From Castor canadensis (Eukaryota; Chordata; Mammalia; Rodentia; Castoridae), in NCBI RefSeq assembly GCF_047511655.1, contig NC_133397.1:45832001-45896000 (forward strand): a stretch of 64,000 bases of DNA, read 5' to 3'. This document shows positions 34,480 through 47,096 of this stretch, piece after piece; the stretch's first letter is position 1, and each line of letters opens with the position of its first letter. A program made the position numbers and the translations under genes. The notes beneath the pieces are model-generated. The model was not told the DNA's origin. It saw nothing but the letters and a program-made list of their open reading frames with translations, and did no database searches.

Positions 34480-35400
34480 TGAATCTTAACTCTTAAAAAT
34501 AGTGTCTTTGTAAAAAGTCTACAGAGATGAATATCCACACGTGGCATGCCATCTGCATAGAGCTAATTATATACACTTTGTTATTTGTCACTATAAGATA
34601 TTTCAGAATGAAATGTGCGAACCATCTGCCAACAACTTTATTCACATTTTGGATCATCAGCAACAAACATACTTCTTTTCCCCCCAGGGAATACAAATTG
34701 TAATGTGCGCAAGGTGGGTGGATGAAAATTTCTAAAAATGGCTTTGGCATATACCAGAAAATAGGAAGTATTTTCAGAAGAACGTCCTAGAATCATTTGT
34801 ATCCATTACTCTGCCATGTGTCCTTGACACCATGTTTTACAAACTAAAGCCTAACTTCTCAAGTGTCAGACAGACACCAGTGCTTTTGGTATCATTTACA
34901 TGATTGTTGGGTAAGAAAGAACAAAGAATCCATGAGCTTAAAATAAGTTGCAGTTTGCCATTTGATTATGTAAATATGTGGTTGCATGATCCCCAAATCC
35001 TCCTAATCACATTTTATGCACAAAGGCAAAACCAGCTTTTGTGTTTTGAAAAACAGGTGCACAATTATTTCTGCAAAGAAAAAGAGTCATTTGCAGTGAT
35101 TTTTTTCAGAGAGATGATTGAGCAATTACAGACATACATGCTAATTTTGTTTCGCCCTCTGATCATCTTTTATTTGTAAAATGGATAGGCCTTTCCTCTC
35201 TCTTTGATAAGGGAAAGAAGCTGCAAGAACAAAGATAAGGAAGTTGGACAACATATGCTGCTGCCAGTGGACATCAACCTAGCACCATTTCTCACCAAGT
35301 ACGCATCATGGCTAGGCATTTAATGAAATGCCCGGGCAGTTTAATTCATATCTTACTGATGAATGCTCTGAACACTCCCCACCGAAATCCAGGGATTCAA
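34480..35400. other. candidate conserved noncoding region
   Basis: Non-repetitive sequence with E-box-like CACGTG-related and CATCTG cores near 34540-34560 and 34620, octamer/homeodomain-like 'atgctaattt' near 35138, and 'catttaatgaaatgcccgggcagtttaatt' near 35318. Both strands stay open for 60-85 codons near 34490-34750, which I read as low stop density, not coding. Proposed only from texture. Confidence 0.2.
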
Positions 35401-35474
35401 TATTGTGTATAATATGTATACTTTTTATTCTACTTTTTGGTACTCCATTTGGAAAGAAATTGAGAACTAAGTGA

Positions 35475-35576
35475 GCTGGCAAGGTGGTGTAAGCAGTAAG
35501 AACACCTGCCTAGCAAGCATGAGGTCCTGAGTTCAAAGCCCAGTGCCACAAAAAAAGAAATAAAAAAAAAAAGCAG
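35475..35576 (+). repeat. ID-like SINE with 14-base target duplication
   Basis: 'gctggcaaggtggtgtaagcagtaagaacacctgcctagcaagcatgaggtcctgagttcaaagcccagtgcc' is a good full-length copy followed by an A-rich tail. tgagaactaagtga at 35461-35474 and 35577-35590 is a perfect duplication of the target. Confidence 0.93.
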
Positions 35577-35590
35577 TGAGAACTAAGTGA

Positions 35591-38500
35591 AAAACAATCT
35601 ATACTTTGATTTACAAACTCAAATCACTTTCTTGCCACCTGTGGTTCCTGCAGAGGTAAAAAGAACCATGTATTCATTATCATATAAGATCAGAACTTGG
35701 ATAATTCTGGAAGGCATAAAAAATGAAAGAAATAGTATTCTGCAATATGTGTACTTGAGCTAGCTTTGTCACTTTAATATCATTTCCCGACTTAAGCTAC
35801 TACCAATATTTGAGCTCTGAAAAGTTTCCAGCACTGGAGCTGTCATTAGTACTATAGGTGGTCAAGTTTCTGTTTTCAAAGTTAAATTTTATAGGTCAAT
35901 TTGGCCTATAAAATATATATAGATTTAAAGTTTGTATACATACACACATATACACATATGCACATGTTGGCCTTCATATTTTAAATCTATATTTTAAGAA
36001 TCAAATGAAGAATCTCTAATGGTTGAAGACTATTCTACATACTTCAAAATCATTGCAATGTCAATTACCTTTTTAAATTATCCCCCACTGAAATTACTTG
36101 GGAGATATTCAAGAGCAGATAATTTTAATCTAGTAAATAGATTTTAGGGCTGCTGATAATTCATTAGAATAAAAACATTTGATATAAATGAATTGTAGCC
36201 AAGTACCTAGAAGAGTCAATCACAATATCCTTGATAATATAATGGAAAAATATATTTGGCTACTAATTAATTGTACATTGCATTAAAACAAGAAAAATGT
36301 CCTGATCTAAAGGGTATAGGTACATGAATCAATATCACTTGAAGAAAAGGCTTAAAGCAAGTACAGTTGTACTATATCCTTGGCTATTTGGTTCAGCAAG
36401 TTCATAAATGTTTTGAAGGAGAAAAAAGTGATATGCTTCTTGTTTGGTTATGAAAAGAAATTGAAAAATAGCCAATACAAGGGATGAATTGTGATTGATG
36501 GACCAAATTTATCAAAAATAAAACAAATACATATGCATGTAGTCTGGATGTTTATCAAAACTATGAGCACAAGACCAGGACAGGAAATATGGGCTAGAAT
36601 GTTTGCTCTGCTGCTTACTGACTTCATGAACAGAAACAAGTAGCTGAACCTTTTTGTGTTTCAATGTCTTCATCTATAAAACAGATATAACAGAAAAAGG
36701 AGTACTGATCTTTTCTATGAATGTTATAGGATTACAAGTGACTTTAAAGGATTATCAGGTACACTCACACCCAATAAATGGTAATCAAATTGCTATTATA
36801 TTTGTGAAGTAGGAGTTGTTTCAACTAAAATTTCAATAAGAAATCAGCAGTGTTATAAGATTGACAAAATATATTGACCTTGAGCTCCATTAAAAGAAGT
36901 AAAATAGCAAGACCAGGAAATTGATGGGATTGTTAACATATGTCCTCCTTGACCCTAGCTACACTCTTCCTTTCTGATGCCTCTTGCTGTCTCCATCTCT
37001 TCTTTGTTTCTCTGTGGACATGTCCCATATACATCTTTCTCTCCCTGTCTTTATGTCTCTCTTGCTATTACACTTCTTTTCTTTCACGTTGGGAGAAAGC
37101 TCAAAATTATTGAGTGCATCTAGGGGGATAAAAGACTAGTCAATGAAGACAATAAGTGGAAAACTAGAATGACAGCTCTATAAATGAATACTGACAGGCC
37201 CAAGAGGGAAAAGACCCACTAAGGATCAATACCAGCTGTTTTCAAAACACTAAAGTCACACAGCTTAAACCAAGCCTGTGTAACTCAGCAGGGAAGAAGA
37301 TGAATGGAGAAGTTACAGAGAAGAAGATATTTGGATAAGAAATAAAAATAATTTTTTACCTAAAACTGTCTGGAATTAAGTATCTCATGAAGCAGTGAAC
37401 TCACTCTGACCCACAAGTTTGGGAAGGGGCTGCAGAACCCGTGATTACGTGTAATGGAATGGCTGGACTTAGACACTCTTGAAAAGGCCTGTAAAGTCAT
37501 CAAAAATTCTTACACACAAACCCACTGACTTCAAATGTTTATGGTTTTCAAGTACAATAGAGACCCTCTAATAAAATAAACAAGTAACAGTTAACATCAT
37601 TTTGACCCAAAAAATGGAACAAGATTTGATTGTTCCATCAGATCAAGACATGTTATCATTTTACTGTGAATTTATTTCTCAACTTGGGAAAGGAGTATGT
37701 ATGTGAGATAAAATGAAATTCATTTTTATATATAAAATAAGCAATTGATGAGAAGATATGCATGATGAAATCCACTGGGTTATGTCCTTCCTTTGCTTTT
37801 ATATCTTTCCATTCAGAAAGACGTTGCTTATTCATGTGATAACTGAATGGCAAACCTCTGCAAAATACCCATGCCATGGAGGTATCACTAATTGCTTGAC
37901 AACACAGGTATGAGAAACAATGCATATAATTAAACTAAAATATTGCAATTTTCAATATGCCCAATGTTATTACCTTGCTAAATATGTCAAAAAGAAAAGA
38001 AAAAAGCCATTGTTTTTCACTATTATCTATAACCTAAGTGCAATTACCAATGCTACCTAAAGATAAAATATAAATACAAAAAGAAAAGAACCTTAGACCC
38101 TGAACATTCAAAATATAACTACTTTCAAAAGAAAGTAGTTCTTTTGATTGGCATACAGGTACAATCACCTTGAATTTTTACTATCTACTTGCTAATGAGG
38201 ATATAACAATTATTCATTTTATATCATGCCTTAGGAAACAGGTTTTTTTCTTTTTTTTTTTTAACAACTAAGCATTCATCATGGAAACTTCTCAATTGCC
38301 ATTTAAAAGACAGAGAGGGCAAACCTTACGGAGGAGAAAGATGTTTGACAGCAGTGACACAGCTGTTTTATTTTCTTTGCCCAATGTAAAGGTTATGAGC
38401 AATTTCCAGAGTAGTTCCCAGGAGTTAGATATTTTTATTCTGTTCCTCTAGCCCATCATTTCATTTTGTTCAGAACAAACAACTTAACTTTTCTAAGATA

Positions 38501-40264
38501 ATTGATAAAGAAACATTTAAGGCCTTAAAACTTCATATTTTTTGCCACAAACTGGTCATGCCTTCTCCCACACATGGTAATACTGGAATAAACCTTTTAT
38601 TTCTTTGATCCCAAAGGTCATTCTGCAAATTCAAACTTCAAAGGAAATGAGAAACTGGTGGATTCTTTTTCTTTAGCAATTATTTTATATGTTCCATTTT
38701 GCTTTTTTTCCTCCTCCCACAGTAAGACTAAACAGAACACATGTATTAAATCTACCAAGCTAGGAAAATCAGTTCTTACCAGATTATGAGAGCAAGTGGC
38801 AAGTGGTCCAAACTTCTGTAAGACATATGGATATGGCACTTTATACCAACAACACCATGCCATTTGGGGGAAAGTTATTTTCCTTCTCTGGATTTCTGGT
38901 TTGTTAACTAAAAAATAAGATTTTTTTAACTTGGTACTTGACATGTTATTTGTATTTATAAAATTATATTATTTTATATTTAGCCATATAACTGATAATA
39001 AAATGATGTCTGAATAAGAGTCATCTTGATTAATTCTTAGGTGACTTAGTACTTACGATGCACATATTCAGTATGTATTAAACCCAGTATATATTGCAAC
39101 CTTCAATAACATTTTCCTGATGATATTTTAATGAACTTCATGATATTTTGCTATTATGAGAACAGTTATGGCTTAACTAATGAAGTAGGAGATAATACAA
39201 TGTATTGAAAGAATCATACGTATACACCTCAAACCTAATATTTCTTGCCACCAAAATAATTTCTCTACTAGCAAAGGCAGGGAGGGATATAATATCATCT
39301 CAGCCAGACAATAATGAAATATAGAATAATGAAGTATAGTAATGGAGACTAACCCTCCTGTTGAGAACTATCAAGAAAAATGGGTCTCAAAAATATGTAA
39401 AAGTTCTTAGCAATTAAAAATATAGTGTAAATATTGGCTATTTTAAGAAAGAAGAAAAAAGTTTGGTTTATCCAAGAAAATATAGAAAAATCACATGGTT
39501 CCTTTAAATAGGTGCAATTCTGCCAGCCACAAATGGTCATATTGTGAGAATGATAAGATTTCATAACACTAATCTGTGAAAAATTCCAGAAAATTCTGAA
39601 GAATGAAAATAGTCAACTGATGTATCAGTATTCAGATTATGAAAACTATAAACAAACCCATTGACTTGGTATCCAGCAAAAATCTAAAAAAAATATTAAA
39701 AATAAAAGTCTATTCACCCTCAGAAAAGACTATAATACTATGCATGAAACACCAAAGAGGTAGTTCATGCCAAATTAAATTTGCTTCTTTTTCCAGAAAG
39801 TCCAGCCAGATTATATTACACATAATGCATTGCAGTATCTCCTTGGTTCCACTTAATTTAACATTTTCATCAATGACCTGAATGAACACATTGTTAATTG
39901 TGGACAAACATGGTAACTTTGTGATAGATAAAAGAATCAAATGCAGACATACTATTAAAAATTGAAGACACACAAATGTAAGGTCTATATTGGGTTTAAG
40001 AATAATTGTACATACATGCAATCAGAGATGAATGCCTTTAAAGAAATTCTGAGGAAAATACAGTAAGAAGCACCTTGAGTTAGAGGTTGCTTTATGTGTG
40101 CTCTAGAGAAATATGTGTGTAGAAGAATATGACATAAAGAATTAGAATCAGAGAGAATGAGGTTTTACTATCAAGCTCCATTTTAAAAGAAAAGCAGTAA
40201 GACCATTTCCTCACAATGAAATGAACATCTAAGATCTATCAAATATTCAGAGAATGCTAGGCAA
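35591..40264. other. mostly unique stretch, no gene seen
   Basis: No domain-bearing frame. One possible ancient LINE-like piece lies at about 39840-39990 ('aacattttcatcaatgacctgaatgaacacattgtt'), whose wording resembles an RT-derived relic; the family is unknown. A short repeated motif (39345-39410) is listed separately. Confidence 0.4.
39345..39410 (+). repeat. dispersed motif, copy A (partner at 40878)
   Basis: 'actaaccctcctgttgagaac..atcaagaaaaatggg' here and 'actaaccctcctattgggaac..aatagaaaaattggg' at 40878-40920 are clearly related and in the same orientation, 1.5 kb apart. Either a local duplication or two copies of an uncharacterised or decayed repeat. Confidence 0.6.
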
Positions 40265-40415
40265 TGTATTCAGTAGTTTATAAGCATATTCTCACTTGAT
40301 CTTCACAACAACCCATGAGACAGGTATTATTCATCCTCATGTAACAACTTAGAAAACTAAAGGTCAAGGAGGTTAACTAACATGTTCATTGTCACACATC
40401 TAGAAAAAGGTAAGT
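40265..40415 (+). repeat. MIR SINE
   Basis: 'ctcacttgatcttcacaacaacccatgagacaggtattattcatcctcatg', then 'gaaaactaaaggtcaaggaggttaactaacatgttcattgtcacacatctagaaa', is the MIR core and 3' part ('..cctcacaacaaccctatgaggtaggtattatt..ggttaagtaacttgcccaaggtcacac..'). Confidence 0.88.
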
Positions 40416-41279
40416 CATAACTTTGCAGTCATTCCTGATACATCAACACTGTAGTATATAACCTCCCAGTATGAAGGGTATGGAGTTAGAAATGCAAAGC
40501 CAAGTTTTTGGTTGAGTTGTGGACAGCTGATAGGAATCTTCTTTCATGTTAATGATACAGCCTCAATATCATCCTCCTCCAAGAAATAATTTAAAGAAAC
40601 ACTGTTCACTGCTGTCATAAAGAAATCAAAATACATTAAATGAAAATATTGCTTGACTAATACATTTAAAATTTAGTTGTGTATGATTAAAACAATATCA
40701 CTCTGGACCTGAAGAATCACATTCTGGAACGTCTAAATATGTATAAAGGAAATCATTGAATCACCTCATTAGGTCATTGTTAGAGTTTCTTTAAAAAATG
40801 CTAAGATGCTAAGATTAGAGTAACAATAGAAAGTTACTCTAAATGAGTACTTATTTTATAATGGAAGACTAAGTAGTGGACACTAACCCTCCTATTGGGA
40901 ACAAATAGAAAAATTGGGAAAATATAAGGAAGAAAAACAAGAAAATCCTCTTTAGAGGAAGGACACATCATTCTGAGCTTCAAATTATTTCCACAAACAA
41001 TGTTTTAAACATAATATCCAGCAAACATGAAAATAAAACAGCATAAAAGAAAATTAGCTGTAAAAATGAATATTAGGTATTAAGGAGGGTATAATGTCAG
41101 ACTAGGGTTTTTAAATAATTGCTGACTATACTCAAAAATTTAAACAAATGAAAATTTTCACTGAGAACTGGAAACCATAAAAATCATTTCACAGATTTGA
41201 AAATGAACAAATACTCAGGAATTTAAAAATAAAACAGTAAAATTTTGAACTTAGGTGTGTCTAATAGTGACTTGGAAAA

Positions 41280-42590
41280 AGCTAAAGAAATAATTAGAAC
41301 TACAAGTACTACCAGTCAGTGGCTGAGGTCCTTTTGTTCTACAGGGTTAGAAATTCTAAGTAAGTGAGGAATCGCTCTTCTAGTGTTGGCAGATCCATGC
41401 CCTCCAGTGCTCAAGAGGCTGGACTCGTAGACACAGAGGCTTCAGGCTCCATGCTCTTGAGATCTTGGGGCCCATTGCTCCAGGCTGTAGAAGCCAGAGG
41501 CTTGTGACTCAAAGAACTCAGGTCAAGTCCTACTGCTCTGGGCTTTAACAAGCAGCACTGGCACTTGGCAGCTATTTTAATCCCCAGTTTCTAGCAACAG
41601 TGATCATCAGCAGCAGGGAGCAGAAGGTACCAGGAAGCACTTAGCAGTTTTATAGCTCCTGGGCAGGTCTTAAATGTTGGGACACTCAGCTCCAACAGTG
41701 ACTAAACTTATACCTCTGAGGCATCAGGTACTGAGACTCTTGGCAATTAAGGCTTGCCAACTCTCTGGATCTCTTTCAGTGTCAGGGGATGCAGTTTCTT
41801 GTCTTGGTTCTTTATAGTTTTCTATCTTTCTTCAGCTTTGGCTCTCCACCCTCTCTCACCTTCTCGCTATTCCTGCCATCCCTAAATGTTTCAGTTGCCT
41901 CTGCTTCTTGTTTTTTGCTCTCTTGGCTGCTCTTAGCTATGCTCTCACTATCACTGCTGCCACCTTTGCCAACGTAACCACTCCACTGCCACTTCTGCTG
42001 TCTCCTTTTCATGTTACCAACTCAGCTAGCTCTGTTAATTATAAAGATCAAAAGTAGGCAAGAATAAACCAGTTAAGAAGCCTTTCAATAGGTCTAATGT
42101 TATAATATCATTGGGCAGTACAGGAGGGTATCTCCCAGTTGACTCAAACAGTGAGCAGAACAGCCTGCTTGTATAGCAAGAAAGAGGGTTGTGACAGGAT
42201 GTTTCCACAAGTCATAGCACAGTCCTTCATGTCAATGAAGGATTGTGATATGTACTAATCACAAGCCTTCTGCCTGGCTATCAGGGAAAGTGTTCCCCCC
42301 TTGGCCAAGGTGAAAATGGCTACAAGGTCATCTAGAGTTCACTGAGGTTTGGGATGGCAAAAATACTGGTGCAAGATAGCTGAAATAGTCATGGCTGGAA
42401 TCCCACCTATGGAGCCAGAGTTGTGCTTCAGCACCAAGCAAATGTGGTTGCAGTATAACTTCCTCCAGGCAGTTGTGGAATATTCAAATCAGCCAGGAGC
42501 ATATGAAGTGAAAGCTATAATAACCAAGAGTTTTCTAAAGCTATTGAAAGACAACACTTCATTGCTTCAAACATCCAATTAACCCCAAAA
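41280..42590. repeat. GC-richer block, possible LTR of unknown family
   Basis: Composition changes sharply from the AT-rich flanks, with pyrimidine-rich stretches (41790-42010). It contains no recognisable protein domain: the frames at 41789-41977 (+) and 41812-42012 (-) are low-complexity translations of the same tract. I suspect a decayed LTR retrotransposon but cannot fix ends or orientation. Confidence 0.25.
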
Positions 42591-43117
42591 TACATTAAGT
42601 TAAAGAAATCTGCACATGGATACCTTGTGGCAAAACTTCTGAATATCAATGAGCAGCCAAAATAGAGAAAAAAAAAAGAAACTCTTGTTTCTTATTAGAA
42701 ACAATGTTACCAAAGTAAATGGGTTAATATTTTCAAGATGCAGTGATAAGATAGCTACCAATTCAAAATAATTACTTCCATTCCATAAGGATGAAAATGA
42801 AATAAAGAAAAATTTTTGAAATTATTAGTAATAATTTAATAATAAATAAAACTCAAATAATCAAGAAAATCTAAAGACTGAATAAAAACAGTTTCAAAAG
42901 ATAAAAGGGAGCACCATCAAAGATCCTACAAACATTAAATAAATATTATGTAAGGTAATATGTGTTATAACAATCATTATGCCAACAAATGTAAATTTAC
43001 CAAGATATGAATAATCCTGTAACTTTTAAATAAACTTAACCCATAATTCAAAATACTCAAACAAGAAAACTGGCACAAGTAGCCACAAAAATTCTGGCAA
43101 ATATTTAAGATCACCTC

Positions 43118-43215
43118 AGCCAGACATGGTAGCATATACCTATAATTCCAACACTGAGGAGGCTGAGGAAAGAGGACTGGAAGTTCAAGACCAGCCTAGA
43201 AAAACAGAGAGAGAG
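43118..43215 (+). repeat. B1-like (7SL-derived) SINE
   Basis: 'cagccagacatggtagcatatacctataattccaacactgaggaggctgaggaaagaggactggaagttcaagaccagcctag' is the B1/Alu-type left monomer with A box, 'ctgaggaggctgagg' and B-box-like 'gttcaagaccag'. It ends in the GA-rich microsatellite. Confidence 0.85.
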
Positions 43216-43260
43216 AATGTGAGAGAGAGAGAGAGAAAGAAAGAGAGAGAGAGAGAGAGA
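43204..43260. repeat. (GA)n microsatellite at SINE tail
   Basis: An interrupted GA run grown out of the B1-like SINE tail. Confidence 0.9.
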
Positions 43261-44339
43261 CATACACATACATGCCAGCTGAATTAGGGTATCAAAATAT
43301 TCTAAGGGTATTTTGGGAAAAAAAAAAAGAACATGCAGGCTAATCGTACTTGCAAACATAGACACAAAAATCCTAATACAATGTTTGAAAACTAGCTCAG
43401 AAATATATAAAAGGTAAACTGAAGATTAGTCTACTTCAAGAAAACAATGCATTAACATTTCTAAAATATCAATTATTATAATATGCAACATTGACAAAAG
43501 AAAAAAATTTTATAATCATCTCAAGAGAACAGATAAAGCATTAGGTAAAATTCAATATTCATTCATGATTATAACTCTCAGCAAACTAGGAGTATAAAGA
43601 AACTTCCTTAATGTAAGGAATGATTGTTACAGAAAAACCTGCAATACTTAAAGTTCCTTCACTTAGTGGTAAAAGTTACAAATTTTTCCTTTGAAATTAG
43701 GTTCAAGACAAGTATGCCTACTATGACCACTTCTAGTCAACCTTGACCTAGCAAGAACAATATGCAAGAAATTAAACATAAGAATTAGAAAGGAAGAAAT
43801 AAGTAAACTGCCATTATTTGCAGAAGACTTGATTCTTATGTTAGAAAATATAAGGAAAAAATGTAGAAAAGTTATTGGATTCAGTGAGGGTAGCAAAGTG
43901 GCAGGGCTTGTTATTCATATGCAATGTTAACTTGTATTTTTAAATAGCAGCAACAAAACCATAAAATAAAATTAAAACCTTATATCATAATAGCATAAAA
44001 TATCAAACTAAGATATGCAAGAACTCTATGCAAATGATTACAAAAAAATGGAGACAAATGTTAGGAAAACTTATATAAATTGAGAGATATAACATTTTAA
44101 TTCACCAGAAGACTGACATTTAAAAAAAATCAATCCTTCCAATTGACCTATAAACTAAATGGAAAATTGCAAAACAGACCTGTGGTTTTGTTTTGGGGAA
44201 AATAGACAAGTTATTTATATAATTTATATGAAAATGCAAAAGACCAAAAATATCCAAGACCATTTTCAAAAGATTTGCCTCAAAGAGTTTTAATTTATGT
44301 GAGTAAAATATATTGATATTTATTATGTTAGGTATTAAA

Positions 44340-47096
44340 GCATACCCACGCTTATAATCATGTGTATAGTGCTGTAATAAACATAGGTGTGCAAGTGTCT
44401 GTATATCGTTCTGGCTTACATTCCTTCAAGTATATACCCAGAAGTAGTATTTCTGGATCAGATGGTAGGTCTACATATAGCTGACAAATATTTTTGCCCA
44501 TTCTGTAGACTTTCTCTTCAGTATGTTTACTGTTTCCTTTGCTGCGCAGAAGCTTTTTAGTTTGATGCAGTTCCATTTGTCAGTTCTTTCTCCTTGTAAT
44601 CAAACCTACTTGATCATGGTGTATAATATTTCTAATTGTTGGATTCAGTTTCCAAGTATTTTATTGAGAATTTTTGCATTTATGTTCATCAAGGATATTA
44701 ACCTATAATTTTCTTTTTTTGATGTGTCTTTCCTCATTATTGGCTTCATAATATGTGCTTAGTAGTATTCCTTCCCTCTGTATATTTTTTGAAAAATTTA
44801 AGGAACATGGTAGAATTCAGCAGTGAATCTATCTGGGCCTGCACTTTTTTTTAAGGTTCTTTATTACTATCTCAATCTGATTACTCATTATAAATCTGTT
44901 GAACTTGTTTATGTCCTTTTGGCTCAATTTTGGTAGATCATTTAACAGTGGAGAATTTTTTTTATGTCTTCTTGATTTTCTAGTTTGTTGGAATATAGAT
45001 TTTTAACATATTTTCATATGATCTTCTGAATTTTATTAGTGACTGTTGTAATATCCCCCTTCTCATCTCTGATTTTACTGATTTGGGTCTTCTCCTATCT
45101 TCTTTTGGTTAGTTTGGACAAAGGTTTGTCTATCTTGTTAATTTTTTAAATCAACTTTTTATCTCACGGATTTGTTGTATCATTCTTTTGGTCACCATTT
45201 AGTTATTTTCTGCCCCAATTTTTATAATTTCTTTGTATGGACTACTTTTGGGTTGGCTTGTTCTTGTTTTTCTAAGAATTTGAAGTACATCATCAGATTT
45301 TTTTTTTGAGATCTCTCTAATTTTTTGATATGGGCACTCATAAGGCTATCTTAAGACTGCCTTTGCTGTGTCCCACAGGTAATCGCAGGTTGTGTTCTCA
45401 TTTTCATTTGAATCTGGAGATTCCTTAATTTATTTCCTAATTTCTTCAGTGACTCATTGATCATTCAAAAGCGTGTTGTTTAATCACAATGAATATAAAT
45501 GTAGTTTTTCTTGCCATTGATTTCTAATTTCATTCCATTATGGTCTATTAGGATATAGGGGATTATTTCCAATTTTTTATATTTGTTAAGATTTGCTTAA
45601 TGACCTAGGATGTGATCTATTTTGGAGAAAGTTCTGTGTACTGCTGAGAAAAATATTATTATAGTTTGTAGCATAGTTTTATAGTGCATGCTGTAGGATG
45701 AAATACTCTATCAATGTCTGTTAAGTCCATTAACAGACATTGGGTACTGTTTCATTCTAGCATATTTTTGTTAATTTTTTGTCTGGATGTTTTGCCTATT
45801 GATGAGTGTGGGGTGTGGGGTTCTCCCCCTATTACTGTATCTGGACCTATCTGTTCCTTTATGTTCAAAAGTGTTTTATGAACTTTGGCCCACCAATATT
45901 TAGTGCATATATATTTAGAATTATTTAGAATTACTATATATTCTTGCTGGATTATTCCCTTTATTAGTATGTAGTGATCTTCATCTCTTCTGATTGATTT
46001 TGCTTAAAATCTTCTTTGTCTGACATGGGAATAGCTTGCTTTCAAGTTCTTCATGCCTGGTATGTCTTTATACAACGTTTCACTTTTAATTTGTGTGTGC
46101 TTTTGGTTGTAAGATGTGATTTTTGTAGACCAGATTGTTGGATCTTGCTTTGTGGCCCAAGCAGACAGTCTCTCACCTTTTTATTGTAAAGTTAAGTACA
46201 TTTACATTCAGGGCTATGACTGAAAGGTATTTATTGATTCCTGTGTTTCTGTTGCTTTTATTCCAGGTTGAGTCTAGTGTTGATTGTTCTTTACTTTTGA
46301 CATTGTTCATCTTCAGGTTTTAGTGGTTTACTGAGTTGATCGTGCTTGATACTTTCTTAGCTTTCATGAGTTTATCAATCCCCCTTTTGAATTTTATTTT
46401 TTCCTGACCTCTCATGTTTGTGATTATTTTCCTTCCTCTTCTGTGTGAAATATTCCCATGAGTATATTCTGTATTGCAGGCTTGGTGGACATGAACCACT
46501 TCAGTTTTCCTTATCCTGAAAGGTCCTTATTTCTCTATCAAGATTGAAGGATAGCTTTGGGGGATGTAGTGTTCTTGGTTGGCAGTTATTCTCTGTCAGA
46601 ACTTGAATTGTATTGTTCTGTGCTTTCCTTGCTTTTAGGATTTGGGCTGAGAAGTCTGACATGATTCTTATATGTTTACCTTTGCATATTAGCTGGTGTT
46701 TTCCTCCTGTGTCTTTGTTCCATAGCTTTAGCATTTTAATTATAATATGATGTGGAGTTGTTCTTTTTCACTGATAATACTATCCACTATAGCTTTAATT
46801 TGATTTATTAAGGCTTAATTTCTAACATTTCTACTTGTTTTTCATAATGTCCATTTCCTTGCTGAATTTCTCTTTCATGTCACTGATTTTCCTGTCTAGG
46901 CATTGAATTGATTTACTAACTTCACTTATCCATTCATTTGAATTCTCTTTGATGTCATTGATCACTTTTAACTGTAGGCTTTTGAATTCCCTATTAGATG
47001 TTTTAGCCAACTCATTATCTTTGAAATCAGTTGTTGAGTTGAGTTGTGGGGTTTTGCAATGGAGAAATTGTCTTGGTTTTTCATATTTAAATTTCT
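44340..47096 (-). mobile_element. older L1, ORF2 to ORF1, decayed
   Basis: The minus-strand order is continuous. 44358-44576 has the ORF2 C-terminal LPSDPEILLLGIYLKE. Further right come RT, linker and endonuclease in antisense. 46501-46734 is the ORF1 C-terminal domain (ICKGKHIRIMSDFSAQILKA, then NCQPRTLHPPKLSF). 46740-47080 is ORF1 core and coil. Internal deletions shorten ORF2 (for example the jumps at about 44480 and 44600). The element is split at 47081-47096 by the retroviral retrocopy and resumes at 48427. Confidence 0.75.

Larger units (their letters stand above)
42870..44335 (+). repeat. ancient L1, sense, ORF2 RT region
   Basis: 43530-43860 follows the RT palm region in sense ('gataaagcattaggtaaaattcaatattcattcatgat', 'aattaggttcaagacaagtatgcctactatgaccac', 'ttatttgcagaagacttgattcttatg', the degenerate F-A-D/E-D box). 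44095-44270 matches the RT-distal part. Many stops and deletions. It is interrupted by a B1-like SINE at 43118 and abuts a minus-strand L1 at 44340. Confidence 0.65.

Noticed and set aside
34493..34750. 85-codon minus and 64-codon plus frames over the same bases
   Set aside because: Both strands open over a short low-stop stretch; no family resemblance and no splice or promoter context.
41789..42012. Overlapping open frames on both strands, one Ser/Lys/Glu-rich
   Set aside because: Translations of the same pyrimidine-rich tract in opposite directions; low complexity, no start context or domain.
43204..43260. Regular GA repeats as a possible array or structured element
   Set aside because: Simple microsatellite grown from a SINE tail; no spacers, so not a CRISPR-like array.
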